Shown here in pieces: positions 35,600 to 44,453 of a stretch of 64,000 nucleotides of DNA (position 1 is the stretch's first letter; every line of letters begins with the position of its first letter). A program made the position numbers and the translations under genes. The stretch lies in contig JBAOIA010000005.1 in the NCBI GenBank assembly GCA_037045145.1, forward strand, positions 1 through 64,000. The letters run 5' to 3'. The notes below the pieces were generated by a model. It was not told the DNA's origin, searched no databases, and worked only from the letters and a program-made list of their open reading frames with translations. The stretch comes from Bacteroidia bacterium. GTDB taxonomy: Bacteria > Bacteroidota > Bacteroidia > AKYH767-A > OLB10.

Positions 35600-35919
35600 C
35601 GTCTAATTGTTAGGTTCAACGTCAGTTTCCATGTGAATTGGGACAAGTTGTGAAAATAATAATTTTATAAATATTTTCAAATATAGGGATAATGTTATGT
35701 GCCTACATTATTCCAATGAACAACAAACAACTGCAATACATCAAACAGCAACCTTAAAAAACATTAAGCATACAGAGATAAAAACCAACTATCCAAAAAA
35801 TGCCGATGTCGCTGAATTTATGCTGTACTTACCTCAGTTCACCAAATAGCAAAAGGCTCTGGAATTCTACACCAATCATGGCATTTTTCTACTCGGCATA
35901 ATGTTATGCGGCTGACAAT
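35600..35919. other. Gene-poor stretch with decayed coding relic
   Basis: Beyond the direct repeat at 35643-35757, the plus strand shows an interrupted reading (KTNYPKNADVAEFMLYLPQF, stop, then KALEFYTNHGIFLLGI), which looks like a dead gene. I cannot identify its family. Confidence 0.4.
35643..35757. repeat. Direct repeat, copy 1, flanking the GNAT gene
   Basis: Starts ACAAGTTGTGAAAAT and ends with a coding-like part (NNKQLQYIKQQP, then stop). The same order of matches occurs at 36435-36548, with scattered differences. In this copy the coding-like part still starts with ATG. Confidence 0.65.
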
Positions 35920-36327
35920 TTACTTCAGTTTATTTATGTCATCTAAAAAGTAGCAATTTTCGTGTCGTGTCATACCGATTTTTGGATAATAATTTACTGC
36001 TTTAGGAGCAGCAAGTAAAATAAGTTTCGCTTTCGGTGTTTCCAATTTTGTAAGTCGTATAAGTTCTTTTCCAATTCCTTGTTTTTGAAATTTGTTGTCA
36101 ACGGCTAAGTCTGACAAATAAGTGCAATATAAAAAGTCTGTCAATGACCTTGCTACACCAACTAATTTTCCACCAAGACGGGCAGTAATTATTAAGTTTG
36201 CATGTTCCAACATTTTTGCAATTCTGTCTGGTTCGTTAACTGGTCTTCTTTCGCCCAATGTGGAGTTTACTAATACTTCGATAAATTCATCAATGCTTAA
36301 GTTTTTTTCTATTTGATATATCAACAT
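35920..36327 (-). CDS. GNAT-family N-acetyltransferase
   Basis: This 135-residue protein has the GNAT acetyl-CoA site in DNKFQKQGIGKELIRLTK (Q/RxxGxG/A type), preceded by YLSDLAVDN and followed by KLILLAAPKAVNYYPKIGM. It is a small single-domain member; the substrate is unknown. The gene lies between two decayed direct repeats in an accessory region, so horizontal gain is plausible. Confidence 0.85.
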   Translation of the reverse strand: MLIYQIEKNLSIDEFIEVLVNSTLGERRPVNEPDRIAKMLEHANLIITARLGGKLVGVARSLTDFLYCTYLSDLAVDNKFQKQGIGKELIRLTKLETPKAKLILLAAPKAVNYYPKIGMTRHENCYFLDDINKLK

Positions 36328-36851
36328 AGTCTCTCGAATTAGATTGTTTTTTGTCTGTTGTCAAGTTCGTTGTTCTGTATAACGGTGCTGTCGTCCTAAA
36401 TTTGGCGCTAATGGCAGTCTCCTGAGTAATCGAAACAAGTTGTGAAAATTTAATTTCAAAAACATGTTCAAATATAGGTATAATTTTGTGTGCTTAATAT
36501 ATTCCAAGTAGCAACAAACAACTACAATACATCAAACAGCAACCTTAATAAATACAAAAAATACAAACTGCGAAAGTTACAAAACCTCCTATAAAAAAAT
36601 ATCGGAGTCTTTAAACATCGAAAATAAAGTAGCCATGATGGAACATACATGATTTTTGACCTAAAACCGTGCCATGTACAGGTGCGATAGCAGTACCTAA
36701 CCACTGATGAAGATACCGAAGCCTATGCTCCAAAATACATATTTCATAAATACCTTCTCTACCTCACTCCTATTATTATACAAATTTGATTTCAGTTTAT
36801 TATGTTACTCAATAAACTCCTATTTTTGAAACTCCTAACAAATCAAAAAGT
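36328..36851. other. Gene-poor stretch with relic sequence
   Basis: After the direct repeat copy the plus strand has broken coding-like pieces (for example QYLTTDEDTEAYAPKY near 36690-36745) with stops and frame changes. There is no intact gene. Nothing resembles a promoter for the ABC transporter gene at 36852. Confidence 0.4.
36435..36548. repeat. Direct repeat, copy 2, flanking the GNAT gene
   Basis: Second copy of 35643-35757. The ATG of the coding-like part has become GTAG, but NNKQLQYIKQQP is nearly kept. Confidence 0.65.
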
Positions 36852-38627
36852 TTGAAAATATTAGTCGGTTATTTAAAGCGTCACTGGAAATTGGTTTTAT
36901 TAGCCTTACTTCTGGCGGCAGTTAATCAATGTTTTTCTTTGTTGGATCCGTTGATTGCAGGTAAGATGCTGGATCGTTTTGCTATGCATGTTTCAAATTA
37001 CAATGATGATTTCCCAAAATTCTTTAAAGACATTATCTGGTTTTTAATGGCTTCGATGGGTGTGGCATTGGTATCGCGTATTGCAAAAAATTTTCAGGAT
37101 TACTTTGTTAATGTAATTGTACAACGCACAGGTGCAGAAATGTATAGCGATGGCATAAAACATTCATTGGAATTGCCGTATCAGGTTTTTGAAGATCAGC
37201 GCAGCGGTGAAACATTAGGCAAACTGCAAAAGGTGCGAGCCGACAGCGAGAAGTTTATCAATGCTTTTATCAGTATTCTTTTCCAAAGTGTGGTGGGAAT
37301 AATTTTTGTAATGGCCTATGCCATAAATGTACATTGGAGCATTGCACCTGTTTTTCTGCTTACTGTCCCTGTTTTGGCTGTAGTAAGTAATATGTTGAGC
37401 AAAAAAATTAAAGTTATTTCTAAGAAAATATTGGGTGAGACAACAGCATTGGCCGGTGCAACAACAGAATCGCTAAGGAATATTGAGTTGGTAAAAAGTC
37501 TGGGCCTGGCAAATCAGGAAATTAACCGGCTGAATACGGTGACGGATAAAATTCTGAATCTGGAATTAAAAAAAGTGAAGTATATACGCAGTCTTAGTTT
37601 TATCCAGGGTACTACTGTGAATTTTCTGAGGACACTTTTTGTTTTCTTACTGTACTATTTGATTTTTAAAGATGATATTTCGCCCGGCAAGATGATGACT
37701 TTGATGTTTTATTCTTTTTTTATTTTTGGGCCATTGCAGGAGTTGGGTAATGTTATTGCCATTTATCGCGAAGCACAAGCCTCGCTGAATAATTTTAATG
37801 AAATAATGGAGATGCCGCTGGAATATAAACCACAATCACCACATCAGTTAAATGCCATTGAAACTTTTGAGTTTAATAATGTTTCGTTTAAACATATAAC
37901 AGCTCACGGCCATGCTTTAAAAAACATCAGCTTTAAAGCCAAACGAGGCGAGACTATTGCCTTTGTTGGACCTTCGGGCAGCGGCAAAAGTACCTTGGTT
38001 AAATTACTTGTGGGTTTGTATCATCCTGCAGAAGGAAAGATTCTTTACAATGGTATTGACGCAAGCAATATTAATTTGAATGAACTTCGAGAGCAGATTG
38101 GTTTTGTGACTCAGGATACACAATTGTTTGCAGGTACAATAAGAGAAAATCTTTTATTCGTAAATCCGCAAGCCGTTGATGAGCAAATTTTGAATGCATT
38201 GAATATGGCATCGTGCCACACACTTTTGGCAAGAGCAGAAAATGGACTAAATACTGTTATTGGCGAAGGTGGCGTGAAAGTATCCGGTGGTGAAAAACAA
38301 AGACTTTCAATAGCAAGAGCCTTGTTGCGCAATCCTAATTTGCTGGTGTTGGATGAGGCCACTTCTGCACTTGATTCAATTACCGAAGAAGAGATTACTG
38401 AAACGATAAAGTCTATCAACAAAAATAAAAATCTTATTACCATACTGATTGCTCACAGACTTTCGACCATTATGCATGCTGACCATATTTTTGTTTTGGA
38501 AAAAGGCCAGAAGATTGAAGAAGGAAGACATGAAACACTTCTTGAAGAGAAAGGTCTTTATTATGCCATGTGGCGTCAGCAGATTGGTGAACGCAAAAAA
38601 GTAGAAAACGTTGTCATTACTAGATAA
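36852..38627 (+). CDS. ABC transporter, fused permease and ATPase (exporter type)
   Basis: This 591-residue type-IV (MsbA-like) exporter half has six membrane segments in residues 1-310 and an ATPase domain after. Walker A is FVGPSGSGKSTLVKLLVGLY, the Q-loop is GFVTQDTQLF, the signature VSGGEKQRLSIARALL, Walker B NLLVLDEATSALDS and the H-loop IAHRLSTI. It should act as a homodimer; the substrate is unknown, with lipid or drug possible. The start is TTG at 36852 (MKILVGYLKRHW), and no better in-frame ATG precedes the first segment. It overlaps the next gene by 17 bases. Confidence 0.93.
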   Translation: MKILVGYLKRHWKLVLLALLLAAVNQCFSLLDPLIAGKMLDRFAMHVSNYNDDFPKFFKDIIWFLMASMGVALVSRIAKNFQDYFVNVIVQRTGAEMYSDGIKHSLELPYQVFEDQRSGETLGKLQKVRADSEKFINAFISILFQSVVGIIFVMAYAINVHWSIAPVFLLTVPVLAVVSNMLSKKIKVISKKILGETTALAGATTESLRNIELVKSLGLANQEINRLNTVTDKILNLELKKVKYIRSLSFIQGTTVNFLRTLFVFLLYYLIFKDDISPGKMMTLMFYSFFIFGPLQELGNVIAIYREAQASLNNFNEIMEMPLEYKPQSPHQLNAIETFEFNNVSFKHITAHGHALKNISFKAKRGETIAFVGPSGSGKSTLVKLLVGLYHPAEGKILYNGIDASNINLNELREQIGFVTQDTQLFAGTIRENLLFVNPQAVDEQILNALNMASCHTLLARAENGLNTVIGEGGVKVSGGEKQRLSIARALLRNPNLLVLDEATSALDSITEEEITETIKSINKNKNLITILIAHRLSTIMHADHIFVLEKGQKIEEGRHETLLEEKGLYYAMWRQQIGERKKVENVVITR

Positions 38628-39231
38628 CATAACAGACTTTGAGATTACTATTTCCGGAAGAATAAAAGATTTACCCGGCAGAAACTCTCATTTAAAATTA
38701 GCATCTGTGAACCGCCCTGTATATGAGCCTGACGGAGATTACCGCACCGGAAGTGTTGTGCTACTTATCAATAATAAAAATAATCTGCCCCATCTTGTAA
38801 TGATTCAACGTGCGGAAGACGGAAAAGTGCATTCCGGGCAAATTGCTTTTCCGGGTGGAAAAGCGGAGACTGATGAAAGTTTGGCAGGTGCTGCAACCCG
38901 TGAGTTGGAAGAAGAAATAGGAATAGCAAGTGATAAAATTAATATTATAGGTCAGCTTACAAGAATTTATATTCCACCTAGTAATTACATGGTGTATCCT
39001 TTTATCGCCACTCAGGTTCATACATCAGCTTTTATAGCGAATCAAAATGAAGTGAAAGAAATTTTTGAAATCCCGTTGCACAATTTAATAGAAAACAAAG
39101 CGATTATCCAGGGAGTGCAACATCAGACAACAAGAGGAATAATTAAAGCTCCTGCTTTCAGAATAAACAATCTGGTTATTTGGGGCGCAACAGCAATGAT
39201 TTTATCTGAGTTTATTGACCTGCTGGATTAA
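38611..39231 (+). CDS. NUDIX hydrolase, probable CoA pyrophosphatase
   Basis: This 206-residue enzyme contains the complete Nudix box in GGKAETDESLAGAATRELEE followed by EIGI, preceded by SGQIAFPGG, which is typical of the CoA pyrophosphatase (NudL-type) subfamily. It would split CoA or acyl-CoA into phosphopantetheine and adenosine phosphates. The TTG start at 38611 lies inside the end of the ABC transporter gene, so the two are translated from one transcript. No role connecting them is evident. Confidence 0.88.
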   Translation: MSLLDNITDFEITISGRIKDLPGRNSHLKLASVNRPVYEPDGDYRTGSVVLLINNKNNLPHLVMIQRAEDGKVHSGQIAFPGGKAETDESLAGAATRELEEEIGIASDKINIIGQLTRIYIPPSNYMVYPFIATQVHTSAFIANQNEVKEIFEIPLHNLIENKAIIQGVQHQTTRGIIKAPAFRINNLVIWGATAMILSEFIDLLD

Positions 39232-39297
39232 GTTTTAAGCAAATACTTTTTTATTTAAAGTTTGTTTTTATTTTTACATCCATAAAACCATAATAAG

Positions 39298-40878
39298 ATG
39301 AGAAGAAATTTACGAAAATTAGCAGTATTGGGCATGTTCAGCATGTTTGCCTATACTGTACAAGGACAGAGATTTTTAACTGAAGTTTTTCCTTCGGTTA
39401 ATGTCACGCCCAGTGTAATTTATAGCCAAAACTACGAAGTCTTAACAGGGACACCTGTTTTAAAAGATTTAAAAATGGATATTTATGAGCCGTCCGGTGC
39501 TGCAGATCCAATGACTGAAAGACCCTTGATTATTTATTTACATACAGGCAGCTATATTCCGATTATTGTGAATGGTAATGCAACAGGATCAAGAAATGAC
39601 AGTGCAGCGGTTGAAATTTGCAAGCAGTTTGCTCGCAGAGGTTATGTTGTTGCAAATATGGATTACCGTTTAGGATGGGATCCAACCAACACAAACCCGA
39701 CCAACGGACTTGATATTCGCAGAGGAACCTTGCTGAATGCCGTTTATCGTTCAATACAAGATGCAAAAGCTTGTGTTCGTTATTTCAGAAAAGACGCTGC
39801 AATAAATAATAATGTTTATAAAATTGATGTCAATAATTTTTACCTTGTTGGTCAGGGTACAGGAGGATATATTGCATTGAATTATGCAGTACTAAACAGT
39901 CCGTCTGAAATTACATTACCCAAGTTTATAAGCAGTACAGATGCACCAACCTATGGAATTTTTGCAGGTCAGCCTTACGTAAATCAAGCCGCTTTGGGTG
40001 ATTTTGATGGTATAGGCGGTGTAGCTCCATATAACAACGAAAACAATCCCGGATACTCTAATGCAGTTCAGTTTGTAGTGAATTTAGGTGGTGCTATGGG
40101 CGACAGTTCATGGATTGCTGCCGGTGATGCACCCATGATCGGAATACATTGCGTTGATGATCCTTTTGCACCTTATGGCGTTGGAATTGTTTATGTACCC
40201 ACTACTCCACCACAAGCTGTTGTTGATGTAATTGGGTCAGGAGAAATTATTAAACATGCAAATCAATTAGGCAATAATGCTTGTTTTGCCAATGCAGGAT
40301 TTACAGACCCTTATACGTTACGTGCCAACAGTATTAATAATGGCAATGAGGGATTATTCCCCCTTCAGCAAGGTATTAACCCGGTGAATCCACAACTTGG
40401 ACATGCCGGACCGTGGGAATGGTACAACTTAACAGCAACACAAAATCTGGCCGTTGCTATGGGTTATCTTCCAACACGTGGTGATACCTGTTATGGTAAT
40501 TCTTTGTTAACCAATCCTACTATGAGCAAGGCTTATGCTTTGGCTTATATTGACACTATTATGAACTACGTAAATCCCAGAATCGTTTTCTGTCGTAACC
40601 TGCCAACTTCAGTAAAAGAAGTTTCTACAAACAGTTCAGAAGTGACTATTTATAACAGTCCATCAAAAAGTTATTTTACTGTTGTTTCTACAAGTAAAGA
40701 ACCCATGCGCTCTATTGAAGTTTATGATATCAAAGGCAGTCTTTTAACATCTGAGAAAAATCCGAATGCCTTTAATCAGCGAATTGAAAAAGCATCACTA
40801 TCACTCAATAAAGGTGTTGTTCTAGTAAAAATAACTTACAACTCTGACGTGATAACAAAAAAAATAACGTTGGATTAA
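39298..40878 (+). CDS. Secreted alpha/beta-hydrolase-like protein lacking nucleophile, with T9SS domain
   Basis: This 526-residue protein has a signal peptide (MRRNLRKLAVLGMFSMFAYTVQGQ). The body matches carboxylesterase-type hydrolases (LKMDIYEPSG, PLIIYLHTGSYIPII, RGYVVANMDYRLGW, NNFYLVGQGTGGYIALNYAV). At the nucleophile elbow, usually GxSxG, it reads GQGTGG, so the Ser is replaced by Gly. A sorting domain (YNSPSKSYFTVVSTSKEP to NSDVITKKITLD) ends it. It may be a non-catalytic binding protein. Terminated by a bidirectional hairpin. Confidence 0.78.
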   Translation: MRRNLRKLAVLGMFSMFAYTVQGQRFLTEVFPSVNVTPSVIYSQNYEVLTGTPVLKDLKMDIYEPSGAADPMTERPLIIYLHTGSYIPIIVNGNATGSRNDSAAVEICKQFARRGYVVANMDYRLGWDPTNTNPTNGLDIRRGTLLNAVYRSIQDAKACVRYFRKDAAINNNVYKIDVNNFYLVGQGTGGYIALNYAVLNSPSEITLPKFISSTDAPTYGIFAGQPYVNQAALGDFDGIGGVAPYNNENNPGYSNAVQFVVNLGGAMGDSSWIAAGDAPMIGIHCVDDPFAPYGVGIVYVPTTPPQAVVDVIGSGEIIKHANQLGNNACFANAGFTDPYTLRANSINNGNEGLFPLQQGINPVNPQLGHAGPWEWYNLTATQNLAVAMGYLPTRGDTCYGNSLLTNPTMSKAYALAYIDTIMNYVNPRIVFCRNLPTSVKEVSTNSSEVTIYNSPSKSYFTVVSTSKEPMRSIEVYDIKGSLLTSEKNPNAFNQRIEKASLSLNKGVVLVKITYNSDVITKKITLD

Positions 40879-40900
40879 TTTTTCTGATTCAAATATTCTT

Positions 40901-40930
40901 AAAAAAGGCAGTCTTTGGATTGCCTTTTTT
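40901..40930. terminator. Bidirectional terminator between convergent genes
   Basis: AAAAAAGGCA (40901-40910) is the exact reverse complement of TGCCTTTTTT (40921-40930), with a 10-base loop. It overlaps the stop codon of the minus-strand gene at 40929. Confidence 0.85.
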
Positions 40931-41846
40931 ATTTGTCAATCAGATACTGGCAACCACCGGTGTGAATGGCAAGAATTTTTGTTTCAGGATAAAATTGAGC
41001 CTTAGCAATCATATCAAATATTGCATAAAATAATTTACCTGTGTAAACAGGCTCAATCAGAATATTTGTCTTCTGCGTAAATAACTCACAAAATGCTTTT
41101 AGTGCAGCATTGCTTTTACCAAATCCTTCAAAGGTGTACTGATGGTGAATAATATAATTTGAATTTGAATTTGAATTTGTGTTCGTATTAGCTAAATGCA
41201 ATTGTATGTTTTCAGTCAATGATGCGGCAGCATTAACTACGGCAATGCCATGTACACTTGTATTTTCAGGTACTGATGCCGCAATTCCTGCAAGCGTAGT
41301 TCCTGTTCCTACAGCACAGATTACTGTATCATATTCAGTAATTACATTATTAAGAATTTCTGCACAACCTTTATACCCTTCGGTATTATTTCCACCTTCA
41401 GGAACAATATAACAGTCATCAGGATTTAAATCGTTCGCAAGAAGTAAATTCTTAACCACATCGCTTTTATAGAATTTGCTGTCATGTATTTGTTTGTACC
41501 ACTGACGACTCACAGGTATCAGAAGCATTCCATCATTAACAGCACGATTTAAAGTGTTATTCAAGGGCAAAACAATTTCACCTCTGATAATACCTACAGC
41601 TTTTAGATTTCTTAATTTGCAAGTACGTGCAGTTGCTGCTATATGATTGCTGTATGCCCCACCGAATGTCACTAAGGTACTTTTACCCTTTTCTGTTGCA
41701 GTTTGAAGATTGTACTTTAACTTAAAAGATTTATTTCCTCCTGAAATTGCATCTGGCAGATCCAGCCGGAGTATGTTTAATCTCATATTTTTATGTCCTA
41801 ACTGAAAAATATCTAAATCAATTTCTTCAACAACAATTTTATTCAT
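40929..41846 (-). CDS. PLP-dependent ACC deaminase / D-cysteine desulfhydrase family enzyme
   Basis: This 305-residue fold-type II PLP enzyme starts at the ATG at 41846 (MNKIVVEEIDLDIFQ). The PLP Lys is in SGGNKSFKLKYNLQ, followed by GKSTLVTFGGAYSNHIAATA, and a Gly-rich phosphate cup AVGTGTTLAGIAASV. Related enzymes act on D-cysteine, ACC or other small amino acids; I cannot choose the substrate. A hexanucleotide repeat (41157-41179) encodes alternating Asn and Ser in a surface stretch. Convergent with the gene at 39298. Confidence 0.85.
   Translation of the reverse strand: MNKIVVEEIDLDIFQLGHKNMRLNILRLDLPDAISGGNKSFKLKYNLQTATEKGKSTLVTFGGAYSNHIAATARTCKLRNLKAVGIIRGEIVLPLNNTLNRAVNDGMLLIPVSRQWYKQIHDSKFYKSDVVKNLLLANDLNPDDCYIVPEGGNNTEGYKGCAEILNNVITEYDTVICAVGTGTTLAGIAASVPENTSVHGIAVVNAAASLTENIQLHLANTNTNSNSNSNYIIHHQYTFEGFGKSNAALKAFCELFTQKTNILIEPVYTGKLFYAIFDMIAKAQFYPETKILAIHTGGCQYLIDK
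41157..41179. repeat. Hexanucleotide microsatellite in coding sequence
   Basis: About four tandem copies of ATTTGA encode NSNSNS in the PLP enzyme. Length changes of one unit would keep the frame. Confidence 0.8.
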
Positions 41847-41986
41847 CACTACAAAATTAAATAGTTAAATCTGATATTGGTTTATACTCCTAAATTCAAT
41901 TTACAGTCAAAATCACTCTTATGAAATTACATCATTTTATATAATTTTTGAATTCAATTGCAAAAATTCAGAAATTTGCATTCGTA

Positions 41987-42163
41987 ATGGCATTTACAGA
42001 CAAGTTCGAAAAAGACGAGTTTTATTTAACTCCTGAGGGTTATATTGTTTTTACTGAAAAATATCACCTGAAAAGAGGCTACTGTTGTCAAAGCGGATGT
42101 CGTCATTGCCCTTGGCAGTCTAGTGATAAAAAGTCGGCTAAGAATAAAAACCTTAAGCAATAA
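41987..42163 (+). CDS. DUF5522 small Cys-rich protein
   Basis: This 58-residue protein starts at the ATG at 41987 (MAFTDKFEKDEFYLTPEGYI); the TTG thirteen codons earlier is less likely. It ends in a Cys-rich block GYCCQSGCRHCPWQ, the mark of DUF5522, which may bind a metal or iron-sulfur cluster. The function is unknown. It lies on its own, divergent from the PLP gene. Confidence 0.8.
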   Translation: MAFTDKFEKDEFYLTPEGYIVFTEKYHLKRGYCCQSGCRHCPWQSSDKKSAKNKNLKQ

Positions 42164-42232
42164 TCTCTGCTACTGATTAAAAACACAAGTTTGTTATTTT
42201 AATCTATTTTTGTCCACTATTGATTATATATT

Positions 42233-43873
42233 ATGACTGAGAAAGTTAATCTTGAATTTAATGTCAATGAAGATTTATATAAATCGCATCTGATACGTTT
42301 GACAGAGCGGTTAAATAAAATTTATGAAGGTGGTGGAAAGAAAAATGCAGCCAAGCAAAAAGAAAAGAATAAAATGTTGGCACGTGAACGAATTGCATAT
42401 TTGTTGGATGCCGATAAACCGCAGTTTGAAGTAGGTGCCTTTGCCGCAGATGGCATGTATGCCGAACAAGGCGGTTGCCCTTCTGCAGGAGTTGTTGTTG
42501 TGATTGGCTACATTTCAGGCAAACAATGTATAGTTGTAGCCAATGATGCAACAGTAAAAGCAGGTGCCTGGTTTCCAATGACAGCAAAAAAGAATTTGCG
42601 CGCACAGGAAATAAGTATGGAAAATAAATTGCCAATTGTTTATTTGGTGGATAGTGCTGGTGTTTTTCTTCCTATGCAGGACGAAATTTTTCCTGATAAA
42701 GAGCATTTCGGTCGCATATTCAGAAATAATGCTGTAATGTCATCAATGGGAATTTTACAAGTTGCAGCTATTATGGGCAGTTGTGTTGCAGGAGGAGCCT
42801 ATTTGCCGATTATGAGTGATGAAGCTTTGATAGTGGACAAAACAGGCTCTGTTTTTCTTGCAGGCAGCTATTTGGTAAAATCTGCTATTGGTGAAGAAAT
42901 AGATAACGAAACTTTAGGTGGTGCTACAACACATTGCGAAATTTCAGGTGTAACAGACAATAAATTTAATGATGATGCATCATGTCTGGACTATATTAAG
43001 CGATTGTTTTCTAAAATCGGAACCTTTGAAAAAGCCGGTTTTGATAGAGCAGAGTCAAAAGAACCTACTGCAAATCCAAAAGAAATTTATGGAATAATAC
43101 CTGCAGAAAATTCCAAACAGTATGACATGCATGAAGTCATCAACCGACTAGTAGATAACAGCGAGTTTGATGAATACAAGGAAAAATATGGACAAAGTAT
43201 TTTATGTGGTACAGCACGTATTGATGGTTGGGCTGTAGGCATTGTTGCCAATCAGCGAAAGGTTGTGAAAAGCAAGAAAGGTGAAATGCAGTTTGGTGGA
43301 GTTATTTATAGCGACAGTGCAGATAAAGCGGCAAGGTTTATAATGAACTGCAATCAACGGAGAATACCACTGGTGTTTCTTCAGGATGTAACCGGATTTA
43401 TGGTTGGCAGTCGCAGTGAACATGGTGGTATTATAAAAGATGGTGCTAAATTGGTAAATGCAATGGCCAACAGTGTTGTACCTAAATTCACCGTCATCAT
43501 TGGAAACAGCTACGGTGCTGGCAACTACGCAATGTGTGGCAAAGCCTACGATCCTAGATTAATTGCAGCATGGCCAACAGGGCAAATTGCTGTGATGGGT
43601 GGCTCGCAGGCAGCAAAAACATTGTTGCAAATTCAGGTGGCTGCTCTTAAATCACAAGGAAAAGAAATTTCTGAAGAAGAAGAAAAGGCTCAATTAAAAA
43701 CCATTACTGACAAATACAACACACAAACTTCGCCATATTATGCTGCATCAAGACTTTGGGTTGATGCAATAATTGACCCACTTGAGACTCGTAAAATGAT
43801 AAGCATGGGTATTGAAATGGCAAACCACAATCCAATAGTTAGACCTTATAATGTTGGTGTAATCCAGACTTGA
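42233..43873 (+). CDS. Acyl-CoA carboxylase beta subunit (carboxyltransferase)
   Basis: This 546-residue carboxyltransferase has the two-lobed fold: IVYLVDSAGVFLPMQDEIFP and MGSCVAGGAYLPIMSDEALI in the N-terminal lobe, and IPLVFLQDVTGFMVG and IIGNSYGAGNYAMCGKAYDP in the C-terminal lobe. These features match methylcrotonyl-CoA or geranyl-CoA carboxylase beta subunits more than acetyl-CoA AccD. A TATTTTTG element at 42205-42212 could be its -7 box. Partners (biotin carboxylase, carrier) are not beside it; accC at 22224 may serve. Confidence 0.9.
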   Translation: MTEKVNLEFNVNEDLYKSHLIRLTERLNKIYEGGGKKNAAKQKEKNKMLARERIAYLLDADKPQFEVGAFAADGMYAEQGGCPSAGVVVVIGYISGKQCIVVANDATVKAGAWFPMTAKKNLRAQEISMENKLPIVYLVDSAGVFLPMQDEIFPDKEHFGRIFRNNAVMSSMGILQVAAIMGSCVAGGAYLPIMSDEALIVDKTGSVFLAGSYLVKSAIGEEIDNETLGGATTHCEISGVTDNKFNDDASCLDYIKRLFSKIGTFEKAGFDRAESKEPTANPKEIYGIIPAENSKQYDMHEVINRLVDNSEFDEYKEKYGQSILCGTARIDGWAVGIVANQRKVVKSKKGEMQFGGVIYSDSADKAARFIMNCNQRRIPLVFLQDVTGFMVGSRSEHGGIIKDGAKLVNAMANSVVPKFTVIIGNSYGAGNYAMCGKAYDPRLIAAWPTGQIAVMGGSQAAKTLLQIQVAALKSQGKEISEEEEKAQLKTITDKYNTQTSPYYAASRLWVDAIIDPLETRKMISMGIEMANHNPIVRPYNVGVIQT

Positions 43874-43901
43874 TGCTTTTGGAATTGGTAGTCACAAAAA
43901 A

Positions 43902-43927
43902 AGCGGAAACATACAGATGCTTCCGCT
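43902..43927. terminator. Hairpin terminator between convergent genes
   Basis: AGCGGAA (43902-43908) pairs with TTCCGCT (43921-43927), with an A-run before and T-rich sequence after. It lies between the stops at 43873 and 43950. Confidence 0.75.
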
Positions 43928-43949
43928 AGGCTTTTAACAGTTAACTTTA

Positions 43950-44381
43950 TTAATGTTTGTGATTTGGGTCACTATGATCATGACCTTTAACATCATTATT
44001 CTCACACATACGGGCAATTTCTGTAAAAATAGTATTGGTCTCACCTAATTTCTTAGTGATTGATTCATCACTCTCATTAAGTTCAATCAATCCAAACAAT
44101 TCTTTACAAGCAACTGCCAATCTTGTAGTAGCATCACTCATTTTAGCCGCATCAATTCCTGATGGCGCTTTTGATTGATGTAATGCAACAGCAAGTTCCA
44201 TCAGTTGTTTATACTCTGCCTTTATTACTTTTAAATTACCATCCTTACTTGGCTGGTAGGTTTCAGACATAACTTTATGAAAGTTATTTAACTCAGCCCA
44301 TGAATTCATGGTCTTGTTGGCCTGACTGTTTGCTGTCAGACTGAATGAAGCAAGTGCAATGAATAAAAGAATCCTTTTCAT
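43950..44381 (-). CDS. Secreted helical protein with His-rich C-terminus
   Basis: This 143-residue protein starts at the ATG at 44381 (MKRILLFIALASFSLTANSQ), which is a signal peptide. The mature part is helical and ends NNDVKGHDHSDPNHKH, which could bind metal. I do not recognise the family. It is divergent from the acyltransferase gene at 44454 and convergent with the carboxylase gene. Confidence 0.7.
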   Translation of the reverse strand: MKRILLFIALASFSLTANSQANKTMNSWAELNNFHKVMSETYQPSKDGNLKVIKAEYKQLMELAVALHQSKAPSGIDAAKMSDATTRLAVACKELFGLIELNESDESITKKLGETNTIFTEIARMCENNDVKGHDHSDPNHKH

Positions 44382-44453
44382 TTTATTTGATTTTAATTTA
44401 TGCAAATTTATATGATTCCTTCTTAAAACAAAACAGTTTTTTATCTTTACCCA

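Noticed and set aside
35700..36430. Integron attC-like site near the GNAT gene (GTTATGC, TAACGGTGC)
   Set aside because: The motifs are short and do not form the expected imperfect palindrome; no integrase or second cassette is present.
36522..36704. 60-codon minus-strand frame in the gap before the ABC transporter
   Set aside because: It overlaps the decayed repeat, starts inside relic sequence and has an odd, aromatic-rich composition with no domain.
42182..42212. Full promoter for the acyl-CoA carboxylase gene
   Set aside because: TATTTTTG fits the -7 element, but the nearest TTTG is only 11 bases upstream, not 19-21, so only the -7 box is mentioned.
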